Of a stretch of DNA of 64,000 nt, positions 1-7,887 are shown piece after piece (the stretch's first letter is position 1; the number at the start of each line of letters is the position of its first letter). The notes under the pieces were generated by a model. That model ran no database searches. It worked only from the letters and a program-made list of their open reading frames with translations, and was not told the DNA's origin. Both the position numbers and the translations under genes were made by a program. The stretch is from Streptomyces sp. HmicA12 (GTDB lineage: Bacteria > Actinomycetota > Actinomycetes > Streptomycetales > Streptomycetaceae): NCBI RefSeq assembly GCF_000373565.1, contig NZ_KB891831.1, positions 125,330-189,329 on the forward strand, read 5' to 3'.

Positions 1-131
1 CAGAACGCCCCGTCCTCCCACAGGTACCGGACGGGGCGCACGGTCGGGCCCTCGGTGGCGAGGCGGGCGGTGAACGGCCGGCGGAGGAAGGCGTCCGGGT
101 CGAAGCGGTGCGTGGTGGTCACGGCTCCCAT
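1..131 (-). CDS. PPOX-fold (pyridoxamine phosphate oxidase-like) protein, 5' part only
   Basis: Only the first 43 codons are inside the window; the rest lies beyond base 1. The peptide begins MGAVTTTHRFDPDAF and runs into RPFTARLATEGPTVRPVRYL. That pattern of an N-terminal helix followed by an ARLAT strand and a W-E-D-G turn is typical of the split-barrel flavin/F420-binding PPOX family of actinobacteria. These proteins bind FMN or F420 and reduce or sense small substrates. The ATG at 131 is used, with a GTG at 122 as an alternative. It is co-directional with the methyltransferase that ends at 171. The family call rests on a short fragment, so it is tentative. Confidence 0.45.
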   Translation of the reverse strand, partial: MGAVTTTHRFDPDAFLRRPFTARLATEGPTVRPVRYLWEDGAF

Positions 132-170
132 CGTCCAGAGCGGCGACCGGGCTGCCCACCGTCGGAAGAC

Positions 171-986
171 CTAGGTCCGCGTGGCCGTGACCGCCACGGC
201 GAGGTACGGCATCGGGAACGCGCCGCCCATCTCGTCGATCACGGCGCCGGTGCGCGCGAGGAGGTCTGCCTGCTGCTCCGGGGTGTACAGGGCCGCCTCG
301 CCGCTGGTGGAGAGGTGTTCCAGCCAGGCGTCGCGCGTGTAGTGCTGCTCCCAGCGGACCTCCCACCGATCAAGGTCGTCGAAGGAGCCGGTGGCGCGCA
401 GGCCGTCGGCCACCTTGTCGAAGATGGCCCCGTACGCGTCGATGGCGGAGTTCTTCCAAGGCATGCGCGGGGCGTCGGGGAGTGCCGCGCGGTGGGCTGC
501 GGCGAAGGCGTCCGCGAGGGCGGGGCCGGGCCGGTAGACGTTCCAGAACAGGGCCACGCGCCCGCCGGGGCGCAGTACTTCGGCGGCCTTCGCGGCGCCC
601 GCGGCCGGGTCGATCCAGTGCCAGGTCTGTCCGGCGACGACCAGGTCGAAGGTGCGACCCGCCGGGTCCCAGGTCTCGAACGCGCCCACCTCGACCGGGA
701 GTCCGCGCTCGCGCGCGAAGCCGGCCATGCGCGCGTCGACGTCGACGCCGAGCACGGTGCAGCCCGCCGCGCGGAACTGACTCGCCGCGATCCCGGTGCC
801 GCAGCCGACGTCGAGGACGTCGGGTCCCGGCGCCGCCGCGGCGATCCGCCGCACCAGCGCGCCGGGGTAGCGGGGGCGGCTGCGGTCGTAGCGGTCGGGA
901 TCGGAGCCGAAGGACTCCGCCATGCCGCGGGCCTTGTGCGGTTCGTCCGGGACGGAGGAAGGGGTCGGGCCGGAGTGAGTGGGCAT
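171..986 (-). CDS. class I SAM-dependent methyltransferase
   Basis: A 271-residue Rossmann-type methyltransferase. The SAM-binding motif I is VLDVGCGTG, followed by the acidic end of strand 2 (LGVDVDARM) and the Methyltransf_11 features FDLVVAGQTWHWID and LRPGGRVALFWN. It resembles the small-molecule methyltransferases that start FGSDPDRYDRSRPRYP. The substrate cannot be told from sequence. The start is uncertain: the ATG at 986 lies inside a palindrome and lacks a clear ribosome binding site, while the ATG at 923 (MAESFG) matches the usual family start better. It is divergent from the tetR-type gene at 1066, which probably represses it through the two palindromes in the shared promoter. Confidence 0.8.
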   Translation of the reverse strand: MPTHSGPTPSSVPDEPHKARGMAESFGSDPDRYDRSRPRYPGALVRRIAAAAPGPDVLDVGCGTGIAASQFRAAGCTVLGVDVDARMAGFARERGLPVEVGAFETWDPAGRTFDLVVAGQTWHWIDPAAGAAKAAEVLRPGGRVALFWNVYRPGPALADAFAAAHRAALPDAPRMPWKNSAIDAYGAIFDKVADGLRATGSFDDLDRWEVRWEQHYTRDAWLEHLSTSGEAALYTPEQQADLLARTGAVIDEMGGAFPMPYLAVAVTATRT

Positions 987-1015
987 TCGCCCACTCTAGG
1001 TGGGCACATGCCCAC
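977..1015. promoter_or_regulatory. two operator-like palindromes between methyltransferase and tetR-type gene
   Basis: Two copies of GTGGGCNNNNGCCCAC lie at 979-994 and 1000-1015. The first extends to 8-base perfect arms (GAGTGGGC at 977-984, GCCCACTC at 989-996). Their centres are 21 bp apart, about two helical turns, which suits cooperative binding of two TetR-type dimers on one DNA face. They sit in the divergent promoter region and overlap the annotated 5' end of the methyltransferase gene. That the adjacent regulator binds here is inference from position. Confidence 0.6.
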
Positions 1016-1065
1016 TCGTCTACGGTTGGCCCGACCGACGCAGCGATGACGAAGGAGATCCGCAG

Positions 1066-1656
1066 GTGCCGACCGGGGTGGCCATCCGCGATGTGCGCAC
1101 GCAGCTGTTCGACGCCGCCGAGCGCGTCCTGCTGCGGGACGGCGCGGCCGGGCTGACCAGTCGGGCGGTCACCGACGAGGCCGGGTGCGCCAAGGGGGTG
1201 CTGCACCGGCACTTCGCCGACTTCGACGCGTTCCTGTGCGAGCTGATCCTCGACCGGGTCGAGGGGATCGACGCGCGGGGCGCGCAGCTGCGGGCGGTCG
1301 CCGGGTCCGGCTCGCTCGTCGATCACCTCACCGACGCCCTGACCGGCCTGTTCAGCCCCGTCGCGCTGGCGCTCGTCAGCCTGATCACCTTCCGCGACGG
1401 CCTGCGGGCCCGGCTGCGCGCGGCGGGCCGGCCGGGCGTCACCGTCCTCGCCCGCGCCACGGCCGTGGTCGTCGATTACCTCGGTGCAGAGCGCGCGGCG
1501 GGCCGCCTCTCCCCCGGTACCGACGTGGACACGCTCGCCCTCAGCCTCGTCGGCACGGGCCACCTGCTGTTCGCGGGCCGGGACGACGGCCCTCCGCAGC
1601 GTGCGGAGGTGCGCAGGATCGTGGAGTCGGTCCTCGCCGGGTCGCTGCCCCGGTAG
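1066..1656 (+). CDS. TetR-family transcriptional regulator
   Basis: A 196-residue protein starting at GTG 1066, which follows a good ribosome binding site (GAAGGAG at 1051-1057). Residues about 5-50 form a TetR-type helix-turn-helix (LFDAAERVLLRDG, then SRAVTDEAGCAKGVLHRHF, where most relatives have a Y-x-H-F motif). The C-terminal part is a helical ligand domain. An upstream ATG at 1000 is in frame but falls in the operator and has no ribosome binding site. It is divergent from the methyltransferase gene, and the paired palindromes between them suggest it represses both. The ligand is unknown. Confidence 0.85.
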   Translation: MPTGVAIRDVRTQLFDAAERVLLRDGAAGLTSRAVTDEAGCAKGVLHRHFADFDAFLCELILDRVEGIDARGAQLRAVAGSGSLVDHLTDALTGLFSPVALALVSLITFRDGLRARLRAAGRPGVTVLARATAVVVDYLGAERAAGRLSPGTDVDTLALSLVGTGHLLFAGRDDGPPQRAEVRRIVESVLAGSLPR

Positions 1657-1719
1657 AGGGGATTCCCGCTGCGGAAAAGGCAGTTGAGGCCGCGGCGCGG
1701 GCCCGCCATCATGGGCGCC

Positions 1720-2049
1720 ATGGACACTGTCACGCCCACGGAGTGGATCGGCGTCGCCGCGTACGAGAACCTGCGCGGCCGTCCGCACCCGATGGCCGCC
1801 GTGCGCGCCTGACTGCGGGAGCACGGCATCGACTGGATGCCGTTCGGCCAGAACGAGGTCCGCTGGGACCACGCCTGTGGCATCGGGCCCGACGGACACT
1901 GGCACGGCTGGTTCGATGTCCAGGTCGACGGCGCCGCCCTGCGCCGGCTCGGGCTGCACCCCACGCAACCGACGGCCGCGGTCGACGGCCCTTCGCCGCC
2001 CGCCTGGTGGCATGCCGCCGCCGAACGCGCGGCGGGCCCGCCCCGGTGA
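1720..2049 (+). pseudogene. hypothetical gene interrupted by an in-frame TGA
   Basis: From ATG 1720 the frame encodes MDTVTPTEWIGVAAYENL and on to PMAAVRA, then meets TGA at 1810-1812. The same frame continues without any shift (LREHGIDWMPFGQNEVRWDH) to the stop at 2047-2049. Third positions are almost all G or C on both sides of the stop, so both halves look like one coding sequence of about 109 codons. The second half could also be translated alone from ATG 1837 (70 aa). I do not recognise the family; the protein is rich in W and H and resembles small conserved hypothetical proteins of actinobacteria. A single nonsense change (for example TGG to TGA) or a base-call error would explain it. 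Confidence 0.45.
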
Positions 2050-2085
2050 CCGGAGCGGGCCCGCGCACGACGCCTGCGTCAGGCC

Positions 2086-4293
2086 TCAGCCGCGTACCGT
2101 CTCCAGCTCGCGGTCGTCCTCCGCGGGCGGAGCCGAGGCGGTCAGCGCCTTCTGCAGCTTCTCGCCCTCCACGTCGACGTTCGGCAGTGCCTTGTCGAGC
2201 CACTTCGGCAGCCACCAGGCGCGCTTGCCGAGCAGTGCGAGCACCGCGGGCACGATCGCCATGCGGACCACGAAAGCGTCGAAGAGGACGGCGACGGCGA
2301 GGCCGAAGCCCATCATCGCGATCATGTCGTTGTCCTCCATGATGAAGCCGGAGAAGACGCTCATCATGATGACCGCGGCGGCGCCGACGACCCGGCCGCC
2401 GTGCCGGAACCCGGTGACGATGGCCTCGCCGGGCCGCGCCCCGTGGACGTAGGCCTCACGCATCCGCGTCACGAGGAACACCTCGTAGTCCATGGCGAGT
2501 CCGAAGACCACACCGATCATGAAGATCGGCATCATCGACATGATCGGACCCGGCTGGTCGACGCCGAAGATGTCCGCGAGCCAGCCCCACTGGAAGACCG
2601 CGACCACGGCGCCGAGCGCCGCCGCCACCGAGAGCAGGAAGCCGAGCGCGGCCTTGAGCGGGACGAGGACGGAGCGGAAGACCAGCATCAGCAGGAGGAA
2701 GGCGAGGCCGACCACCAGGAGCAGGTACGGGACCAGCGCGTCGTTCAGGGTCTGCGAGAAGTCGATGGTCATGGCCGTGGCGCCGGTGACCAGGATCTCG
2801 GAATCGGTGTCCGCCGCCCAGGACTTGGCGTCCGAACGGATCGTCTTGACCAGGTCCTCGGTCCGGTGGTCGCTGGGTCCGGTGGACGGCACGACCGTCA
2901 TGATCGCGGTGTCACCGGCCTGGTTGACCTGGGCCGGGGTGACGGCGACGACGCCGTCGACCTTGGCCAGGCTGGCGCCGACCTCCTTCGCGGCACCGGC
3001 CGCGCCCTTCGCGTCGACGGTCACCATCAGCGTGCCGTTGAAGCCCGCGCCGAACGACTCGGACAGCATGTCGTAGGCCTTGCGCTGGGTGCTGTCCGGC
3101 GCGGACGAGCCCTCGTCGGGCAGGCCGAGTTCGAGGCTGGCCGCCGGCACGGCGATCGCGCCGAGGCCGATGACGCCGACGAGCAGGACCCCGAGCGGGC
3201 GGCGCAGCACGAAGCGGGACCAGCGGGTGCCGAGGTTGGGCTTGTCCGTGTCGGGCGCCGGGCCGGTCCGCTTGCGGTCCTTGCGGCGCAGCACCTTCTT
3301 GCCCGCGAAGCCGAGCAGCGCCGGGATCATGGTGAGCGCGATGAGCACCGCGATGGCGACGGTCGCCGCGGCGGCCAGGCCCATCTTGCTGAGCATCGGG
3401 ATGCCGACGACGGAGAGTCCGGTGAGGGCGACGACGACGGTCAGGCCCGCGAAGACGACCGCGGATCCCGCGGTGCCGACCGCGCGGCCCGCCGCGTCCT
3501 CGCCCTCGTGGCCCTCGGCCAGCTCGGCGCGGTAGCGGGAGACGATGAAGAGCGCGTAGTCGATGCCGACGGCGAGGCCGATCATCGAGGCAAGGGTGGA
3601 CGTGGTGCTGGACAGGTTCAGGACGCTGCCGAGCGCGGCGATGCCGGAGACGCCGATGCCGACGCCGATGATCGCGGTCAACAGCGGCATGCCCGCGGCG
3701 ACCATGGAGCCGAAGGTGATGATCAGCACGATCGCGGAGATCGCGATGCCGACCATCTCGGCGGTGCCGCCCATCTCCTGGTCGGCCTCGACCGCGTCAC
3801 CGCCGGCCTCGACGGTGAAGCCCTCGTCGCGTGCGTCGTCGATGGCCTTCGTGAGGGCCTCGTGCGCCTTGTCGGTCAGCTCGGTGCCCGCGACCTTGTA
3901 CGTCACGGAGGCGTAGGCGGTGGAGCCGTCCTTGCTGACCGCGTTCGCCTTGTACGGGTCGGCGACCGAGGCGACCTGCGGGCCGTCGCCGAGCGCGGTC
4001 ACCAGCTTCCGCACATCGGCCTTGGGGGCCGGGTCGGTGAGCTTCTCGCCCTCCGGCGCGCGTATGACGACGCGCGCGGTCGCGCCCTCGGCGCTCGCGG
4101 CGGGGAACTTCTGGTCGAGGAGGTCGAACGCCTTCTGCGACTCGGTCCCCGGCATGGAGAAAGAGTCGGCCGGCGGGGCGGGCGCGGCCGACGACGCGAA
4201 GCCGATCCCGCCGAGCAGCAGCACCCACAGCAGCGCCACATAGCGGCGGCGCCTGAAGGACAGCCGGCCGAGTTTGTACAGGAACGTAGCCAC
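2086..4293 (-). CDS. MMPL-family (RND) transporter
   Basis: About 735 residues with the MMPL layout: one N-terminal helix (YVALLWVLLLGGIGF), an extracytoplasmic loop, a cluster of five helices including the GLAVGIDYALFIVSRYR signature, a second loop, and a second cluster with the matching GLAMDYEVFLVTRMRE. The D-Y pairs in those helices are the usual proton-relay residues. Such proteins export lipids or other hydrophobic compounds using the proton gradient. GTG 4293 (VATFLYKLGRLSFRRRR) is preferred because GGGAG precedes it; ATG 4320 is the alternative. The frame is open further upstream to 4446, but that stretch does not look coding. The acidic C-terminal tail is cytoplasmic. No dedicated regulator is adjacent, so the cargo is unknown. 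Confidence 0.9.
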   Translation of the reverse strand: MATFLYKLGRLSFRRRRYVALLWVLLLGGIGFASSAAPAPPADSFSMPGTESQKAFDLLDQKFPAASAEGATARVVIRAPEGEKLTDPAPKADVRKLVTALGDGPQVASVADPYKANAVSKDGSTAYASVTYKVAGTELTDKAHEALTKAIDDARDEGFTVEAGGDAVEADQEMGGTAEMVGIAISAIVLIITFGSMVAAGMPLLTAIIGVGIGVSGIAALGSVLNLSSTTSTLASMIGLAVGIDYALFIVSRYRAELAEGHEGEDAAGRAVGTAGSAVVFAGLTVVVALTGLSVVGIPMLSKMGLAAAATVAIAVLIALTMIPALLGFAGKKVLRRKDRKRTGPAPDTDKPNLGTRWSRFVLRRPLGVLLVGVIGLGAIAVPAASLELGLPDEGSSAPDSTQRKAYDMLSESFGAGFNGTLMVTVDAKGAAGAAKEVGASLAKVDGVVAVTPAQVNQAGDTAIMTVVPSTGPSDHRTEDLVKTIRSDAKSWAADTDSEILVTGATAMTIDFSQTLNDALVPYLLLVVGLAFLLLMLVFRSVLVPLKAALGFLLSVAAALGAVVAVFQWGWLADIFGVDQPGPIMSMMPIFMIGVVFGLAMDYEVFLVTRMREAYVHGARPGEAIVTGFRHGGRVVGAAAVIMMSVFSGFIMEDNDMIAMMGFGLAVAVLFDAFVVRMAIVPAVLALLGKRAWWLPKWLDKALPNVDVEGEKLQKALTASAPPAEDDRELETVRG

Positions 4294-4576
4294 GGCGAAC
4301 GGGACTCCCGTCGGGGTCATGGGGCAGGAGCGACCGCCTGGGGATGGTGCGTCGTTGCACGTCAGGACGGTCGGCAGGATCGTTCCTCTATCGTCTCCGC
4401 CCGCGCGGGCCCGCAGGTCAGCCTCTGAGCCACAGTCCGCGCCCACGGCTGCGGTAGGCGCGAACGGCCAATGTCATACCCGGGGAGGAGTCGTGCCCTA
4501 TACGTGTAAACCCCACGGTGGAGCCCGACAACCTGCTCGGGCCCGGTACCTGAGCATGCCCTGAGAATGCGCCCAG

Positions 4577-4590
4577 GATTGTTGACAATC
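4577..4590 (+). promoter_or_regulatory. GntR-type operator overlapping the -35 of the tannase promoter
   Basis: GATTGTTGACAATC has perfect 6-base arms around a TG centre. It contains TTGACA (4582-4587), which fits a -35 hexamer, with a weak -10 candidate TGCGGT at 4605-4610 after 17 bases. The same core recurs at the importer promoter (7796-7805) and the gntR promoter (12147-12158). Binding there by the GntR protein encoded at 11444-12097 would block transcription of the tannase gene until inducer is present. The rest of the 4294-4657 gap shows no convincing gene. Confidence 0.65.
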
Positions 4591-4657
4591 TGGTTGACGC
4601 TTGGTGCGGTGGGTGCGGGGCCGCCCCTCGCGCCCCTTGGATCACAGGAGACATGAC

Positions 4658-6268
4658 GTGAAGCACAGGGCCATCAAGCGCAGGAACTTCGTGATCGGGA
4701 TCGGTGCGACGGCGGGTGCCGCGGCGGTCGGTGGCGTCGCCCTCACCGCGCAGGCGGCGCCGGAGAGTACGTCGCGCACGGCGAAGGAGCTGGGCTCGCT
4801 CGCGTTCGACAAGGACGCGTACACGGAGCTGACCACGACCGTCACCACGGGCGACGGCGACAAGGAGGTGAAGTACCACTTCTGGAAGGCGATCACGTAC
4901 GTCGCGAACCCGGTCGACGAGACGTACCAGAGCCTCAACGTCAGCGTGCCGGTGGAGATCGACGGCACGCCGGTCGACGCCTCGGACGCGCCGATCCTGT
5001 TCGCCAACTCCGTCGGCGGCTACATGCCGTCGTCGGTGGCGGACGCGGACGGGATCGGGGGTGGCGGCATGCCCGGCGGGGGCGGCGGCATGCCGGGCGG
5101 CGGCGTTTCCCCCAGCGCTTCGGCGCCGGGCGCCGATGACAACACCAACGCCACCGGGGGCGCGCTCAGCAGCAACCAATTGCTGGCCGTCGCGGCCGGT
5201 TACGTGGTCGTCGAGCCCGGCGCCCGCGGGCGTACGCTCACCGACTCCGACGGCACGTACTACGGCACGGCGCCCGCCGTGATCGTCGATCTGAAGGCCG
5301 CCGTGCGTTACGTGCGCGCCAACAAGGGCCGCATACCGGGGAACACGGACCGCATCGTCTCCGCCGGGACCAGCGCGGGCGGCGCCGTCTCCGCCCTGCT
5401 CGGCGCCTCCGGCGACAGCAAGCTCTACGCCTCGTACCTGAAGGATCTGGGTGCGGCCGACGCCTCGGACGCGATCTTCGCGACCGGCGCCTGGTGCCCG
5501 ATCACCGACCTCGAGCACGCCGACGGCGCGTACGAGTGGAACTGGGGCGGCAACAAGCTGAACAGCGGGGCCCGGGTCGACCAGTCCGTGTCGAAGGACC
5601 TCACGTCGCAATTCGTCGAGTACCAGGCCCGGTTGAAGCTGCGCGGCCTCGGCGGCTTCGGCGCGCTGAACGCCCGCAACTACGACGACTACCTGCTGAA
5701 GCAGTACCTGCGGCCGTCGGCGACGACGTACCTGAAGGGGCTGTCGGACGCGGACCGCGAGGCGTACCTCGCCGACAACGCCTTCATCACCTGGAAGAAC
5801 GACAGGGCGACGTTCACGTGGGAGGACTACCTCACGCACGTGGGCGCGCGGAAGAAGGACGCCCCCGCCTTCGACCCCTTCGACCTGTCGTCCGGTGAGA
5901 ACAACGAGTTCGGCGCGGGCACGACCGAGTCCCGGCACTTCACCGCGTACGGCGCGAAGAACGACACGACGGGCCTGGACAGCAAGCGGGTGGCGAGCGA
6001 CATCCCCGGCAAGCTGGACCTGATGAACCCGATGTACCACCTCGGGAAGAAGAACCCGGGCCGCTCCAGGCACTGGTGGATCCGGCTCGGCACGAACGAC
6101 ACCGACACCTCGCACGTCGTCTCCGCGAACCTCGCGGCGAGCGCGTCAGGCCTCGGCGACGACGTGAACCACCTCTACTACTGGGACCAGGGCCACGGCG
6201 CCAACACGGACCCGGCGGACTTCATCGCCTGGATCGCCGAGGTGACGGGTCACAAGAAGAAGGGCTAG
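4658..6268 (+). CDS. Tat-exported subtype B tannase-like esterase
   Basis: A 536-residue secreted alpha/beta hydrolase. GTG 4658 is chosen for the ribosome binding site CAGGAG at 4645-4650 and because it places a twin-arginine signal at the N-terminus (KRRNFVIGIG, residues 7-16, followed by an alanine-rich segment). The nucleophile elbow is GTSAGG with Ser239, and the fold matches bacterial subtype B tannases, which hydrolyse the galloyl esters of gallotannins to gallate. A glycine/methionine/proline-rich insert of about 40 residues (roughly 128-170) precedes the catalytic core and looks disordered. The product, gallate, is exactly what the neighbouring minus-strand operon appears built to import and degrade. 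The family call is fairly firm; the substrate is inferred from that context. Other aromatic esters remain possible. Confidence 0.75.
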   Translation: MKHRAIKRRNFVIGIGATAGAAAVGGVALTAQAAPESTSRTAKELGSLAFDKDAYTELTTTVTTGDGDKEVKYHFWKAITYVANPVDETYQSLNVSVPVEIDGTPVDASDAPILFANSVGGYMPSSVADADGIGGGGMPGGGGGMPGGGVSPSASAPGADDNTNATGGALSSNQLLAVAAGYVVVEPGARGRTLTDSDGTYYGTAPAVIVDLKAAVRYVRANKGRIPGNTDRIVSAGTSAGGAVSALLGASGDSKLYASYLKDLGAADASDAIFATGAWCPITDLEHADGAYEWNWGGNKLNSGARVDQSVSKDLTSQFVEYQARLKLRGLGGFGALNARNYDDYLLKQYLRPSATTYLKGLSDADREAYLADNAFITWKNDRATFTWEDYLTHVGARKKDAPAFDPFDLSSGENNEFGAGTTESRHFTAYGAKNDTTGLDSKRVASDIPGKLDLMNPMYHLGKKNPGRSRHWWIRLGTNDTDTSHVVSANLAASASGLGDDVNHLYYWDQGHGANTDPADFIAWIAEVTGHKKKG

Positions 6269-6269
6269 C

Positions 6270-6322
6270 CCCATCGGAAAGGGCCGCTCCCGCGCCATGC
6301 GGGAGCGGCCCTTTCCGATGGG
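6270..6322. terminator. bidirectional terminator between tannase and MFS genes
   Basis: A perfect inverted repeat with 24-base arms (6270-6293 and 6299-6322) and a 5-base loop GCCAT. It lies exactly between two convergent genes and ends only 5 bases from the importer stop codon. Because both arms match perfectly, it can act in either direction. There is no long T-tract, as is common in Streptomyces. Confidence 0.9.
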
Positions 6323-6327
6323 TGGGA

Positions 6328-7647
6328 TCAGGCCTTCGCGGCCGCCGTCGCACGCGCCTTGATGGTGAGCGCGGCCAGCGCCATCATCACCGCGCCGAAC
6401 ACCGCGGCGCAGGCGTACATCGTGAAGCCCAGGTCCGCGTTGCCCGCCGCGAGGAGTTCGCCGCCGACCCACGGGCCGAAGACCGCGCCGAAGCGGCCGA
6501 TGCCGGAGACCCAGCCGAGGGCGGTGGGGCGGTCCTCGTCGTTGTGGTGGGTGCCGACCGTCGCGTAGACCATGGTCTGGCCGGAGAAGAGGAGCAGCCC
6601 GGCGAAGAAGACGACCACGTACAGGACGCCGACCGACATCTCGACGCCCATGAGGTAGACGAAGACCGCGGTGAGCGTGAACCAGGCGATGACGACCTTG
6701 CGCGGGCCGATCCGGTCGGCGGTGCGGCCGGCGATGAGCATGCCGCAGATGCCGCCGACGTTCAGGAACGTGGAGAAGAGGAGCGAGTCGCCGGTGTCGT
6801 AGCCGAGTTCGACCATGATCTTCGGCAGCCACTGGCCGACCCCGTAGACGAGCAGCAGGCCCGCGAAGGACGTCAGCCAGAAGCACAGGGTGGTGGACCA
6901 CTGGCCGGCCCGGAAGAGGTTCTTCAGGGCGGCCAGTTTGTCCGTGCCGCGCTCCTTGACCTCGGGCAGTTCGGTGCCGAAGTCGGCGGCGAGCTTCTCG
7001 GCGTCGGAGCGGCGGCCCCGGGTGAGCAGGTTCGTCGGCGACTCGGGCAGCAGCTTCAGGGCGAGGGGCAGCAGGATCAGGGCCGGTATCGCGGAGGCGA
7101 TGAAGGCCGAGCGCCAGCCGAAGTCGTCGACCAGCCACAGCGCGATGAGCGGGGCGAGGGCGCCGCCCGTCTGGTGGGCCGTCATGATGACGCCGGTGGC
7201 GAGCGCCCGGCGGCCGCGCGAGGTGAACTCCATGCCGTACGAGATCGCGATCGGCAGCAGCGCGCCGAGCCCGAAGCCGCACACGAGGCGGAAGAAGCCG
7301 AACTGGCCGGAGGTCTGGGACCAGCCGGTGCCCAGCGTGGCGATGGTGAAGATCACGACGCTGACCAGGACCGTGTTGCGGCGGCCGATCCAGTTCGACG
7401 CCATGCCCGACAGGATCGTGCCGATCAGCATGCCGAAGGTCGAGTAGCTGCCGATCGTGCCCGCCGCGGAGTCGGTGAGCCCGAGGCTCTTGCCGCCGAG
7501 CATGTGCGGCAGGACCGAGCCGTAGATGAACGTGTCGATGCCGTCGAGCAGGACGAGCGCCCAGCACAGGGCGATGACGGCGTTGCGGCTTCTGCGGGCC
7601 GTCGTCCCGCTCGCCTGCGCGAGCGAGGAGGTGGCGGAGGAGGACAT
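6328..7647 (-). CDS. MFS transporter, aromatic acid:H+ symporter type (probable gallate importer)
   Basis: 439 residues with 12 predicted membrane helices. The helix-1 signature LLDGIDTFIYGSVLP and the loop 2-3 motif GMASNWIGRRN match the aromatic acid:H+ symporter group (PcaK, BenK, GalT relatives), where an aspartate in helix 1 is needed for transport. It has its own promoter (-35 TTGACG, -10 TAGCGT on the minus strand) with an operator palindrome just upstream. It is convergent with the tannase gene and follows the ring-cleavage operon. Import of gallate released outside the cell by the tannase is the simplest reading, but protocatechuate or similar acids cannot be excluded. Confidence 0.85.
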   Translation of the reverse strand: MSSSATSSLAQASGTTARRSRNAVIALCWALVLLDGIDTFIYGSVLPHMLGGKSLGLTDSAAGTIGSYSTFGMLIGTILSGMASNWIGRRNTVLVSVVIFTIATLGTGWSQTSGQFGFFRLVCGFGLGALLPIAISYGMEFTSRGRRALATGVIMTAHQTGGALAPLIALWLVDDFGWRSAFIASAIPALILLPLALKLLPESPTNLLTRGRRSDAEKLAADFGTELPEVKERGTDKLAALKNLFRAGQWSTTLCFWLTSFAGLLLVYGVGQWLPKIMVELGYDTGDSLLFSTFLNVGGICGMLIAGRTADRIGPRKVVIAWFTLTAVFVYLMGVEMSVGVLYVVVFFAGLLLFSGQTMVYATVGTHHNDEDRPTALGWVSGIGRFGAVFGPWVGGELLAAGNADLGFTMYACAAVFGAVMMALAALTIKARATAAAKA

Positions 7648-7761
7648 CGTTGTTTCCTCTCGTGCGGGAGCCAGGCAGGGATTCCTGGTCCCGGGCGGCA
7701 GGTGCGGTGGGGCCGGTGCGGGGTGCGACTCACGCGGCCGGCGTCGTGGGGAGTGTCGTAG

Positions 7762-7805
7762 ACGCTAAGAAGTCGCCACCACTACGTCAACACTTTTGTT
7801 AACAA
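7762..7805 (-). promoter_or_regulatory. promoter and operator of the aromatic-acid importer
   Basis: Read on the minus strand: the perfect palindrome TTGTTAACAA (7796-7805), then TTGACG (-35, 7785-7790), 17 bases, and TAGCGT (-10, 7762-7767). The -10 and its surroundings (TTAGCGTC) are the same as in the gntR promoter at 12125. The palindrome matches those at 4577 and 12147. Together these indicate control by the local GntR regulator. The remainder of the 7648-7887 gap shows only a possible stem (CCGGGGCC type) after the dioxygenase gene. Confidence 0.7.
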
Positions 7806-7887
7806 TCTCAGAAAAGATTTCGGCCCCGGTGCCGCACGCGCGTCGCACGCCCGCCGCGCGGCTCTCCCCGGGGCCGGAAAACGCAGG

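Noticed and set aside
2401..4428. Plus-strand frame of 675 codons opposite the MMPL gene
   Set aside because: Low-complexity, His/Asp/Arg/Gly-rich antisense shadow of a clear transporter.
4469..4564. Short frame GTG VPYTCKPHGG... with a GGAGGAG site before the tannase promoter
   Set aside because: Only about 23 codons, weak third-position bias, no recognisable leader-peptide feature; treated as noncoding.
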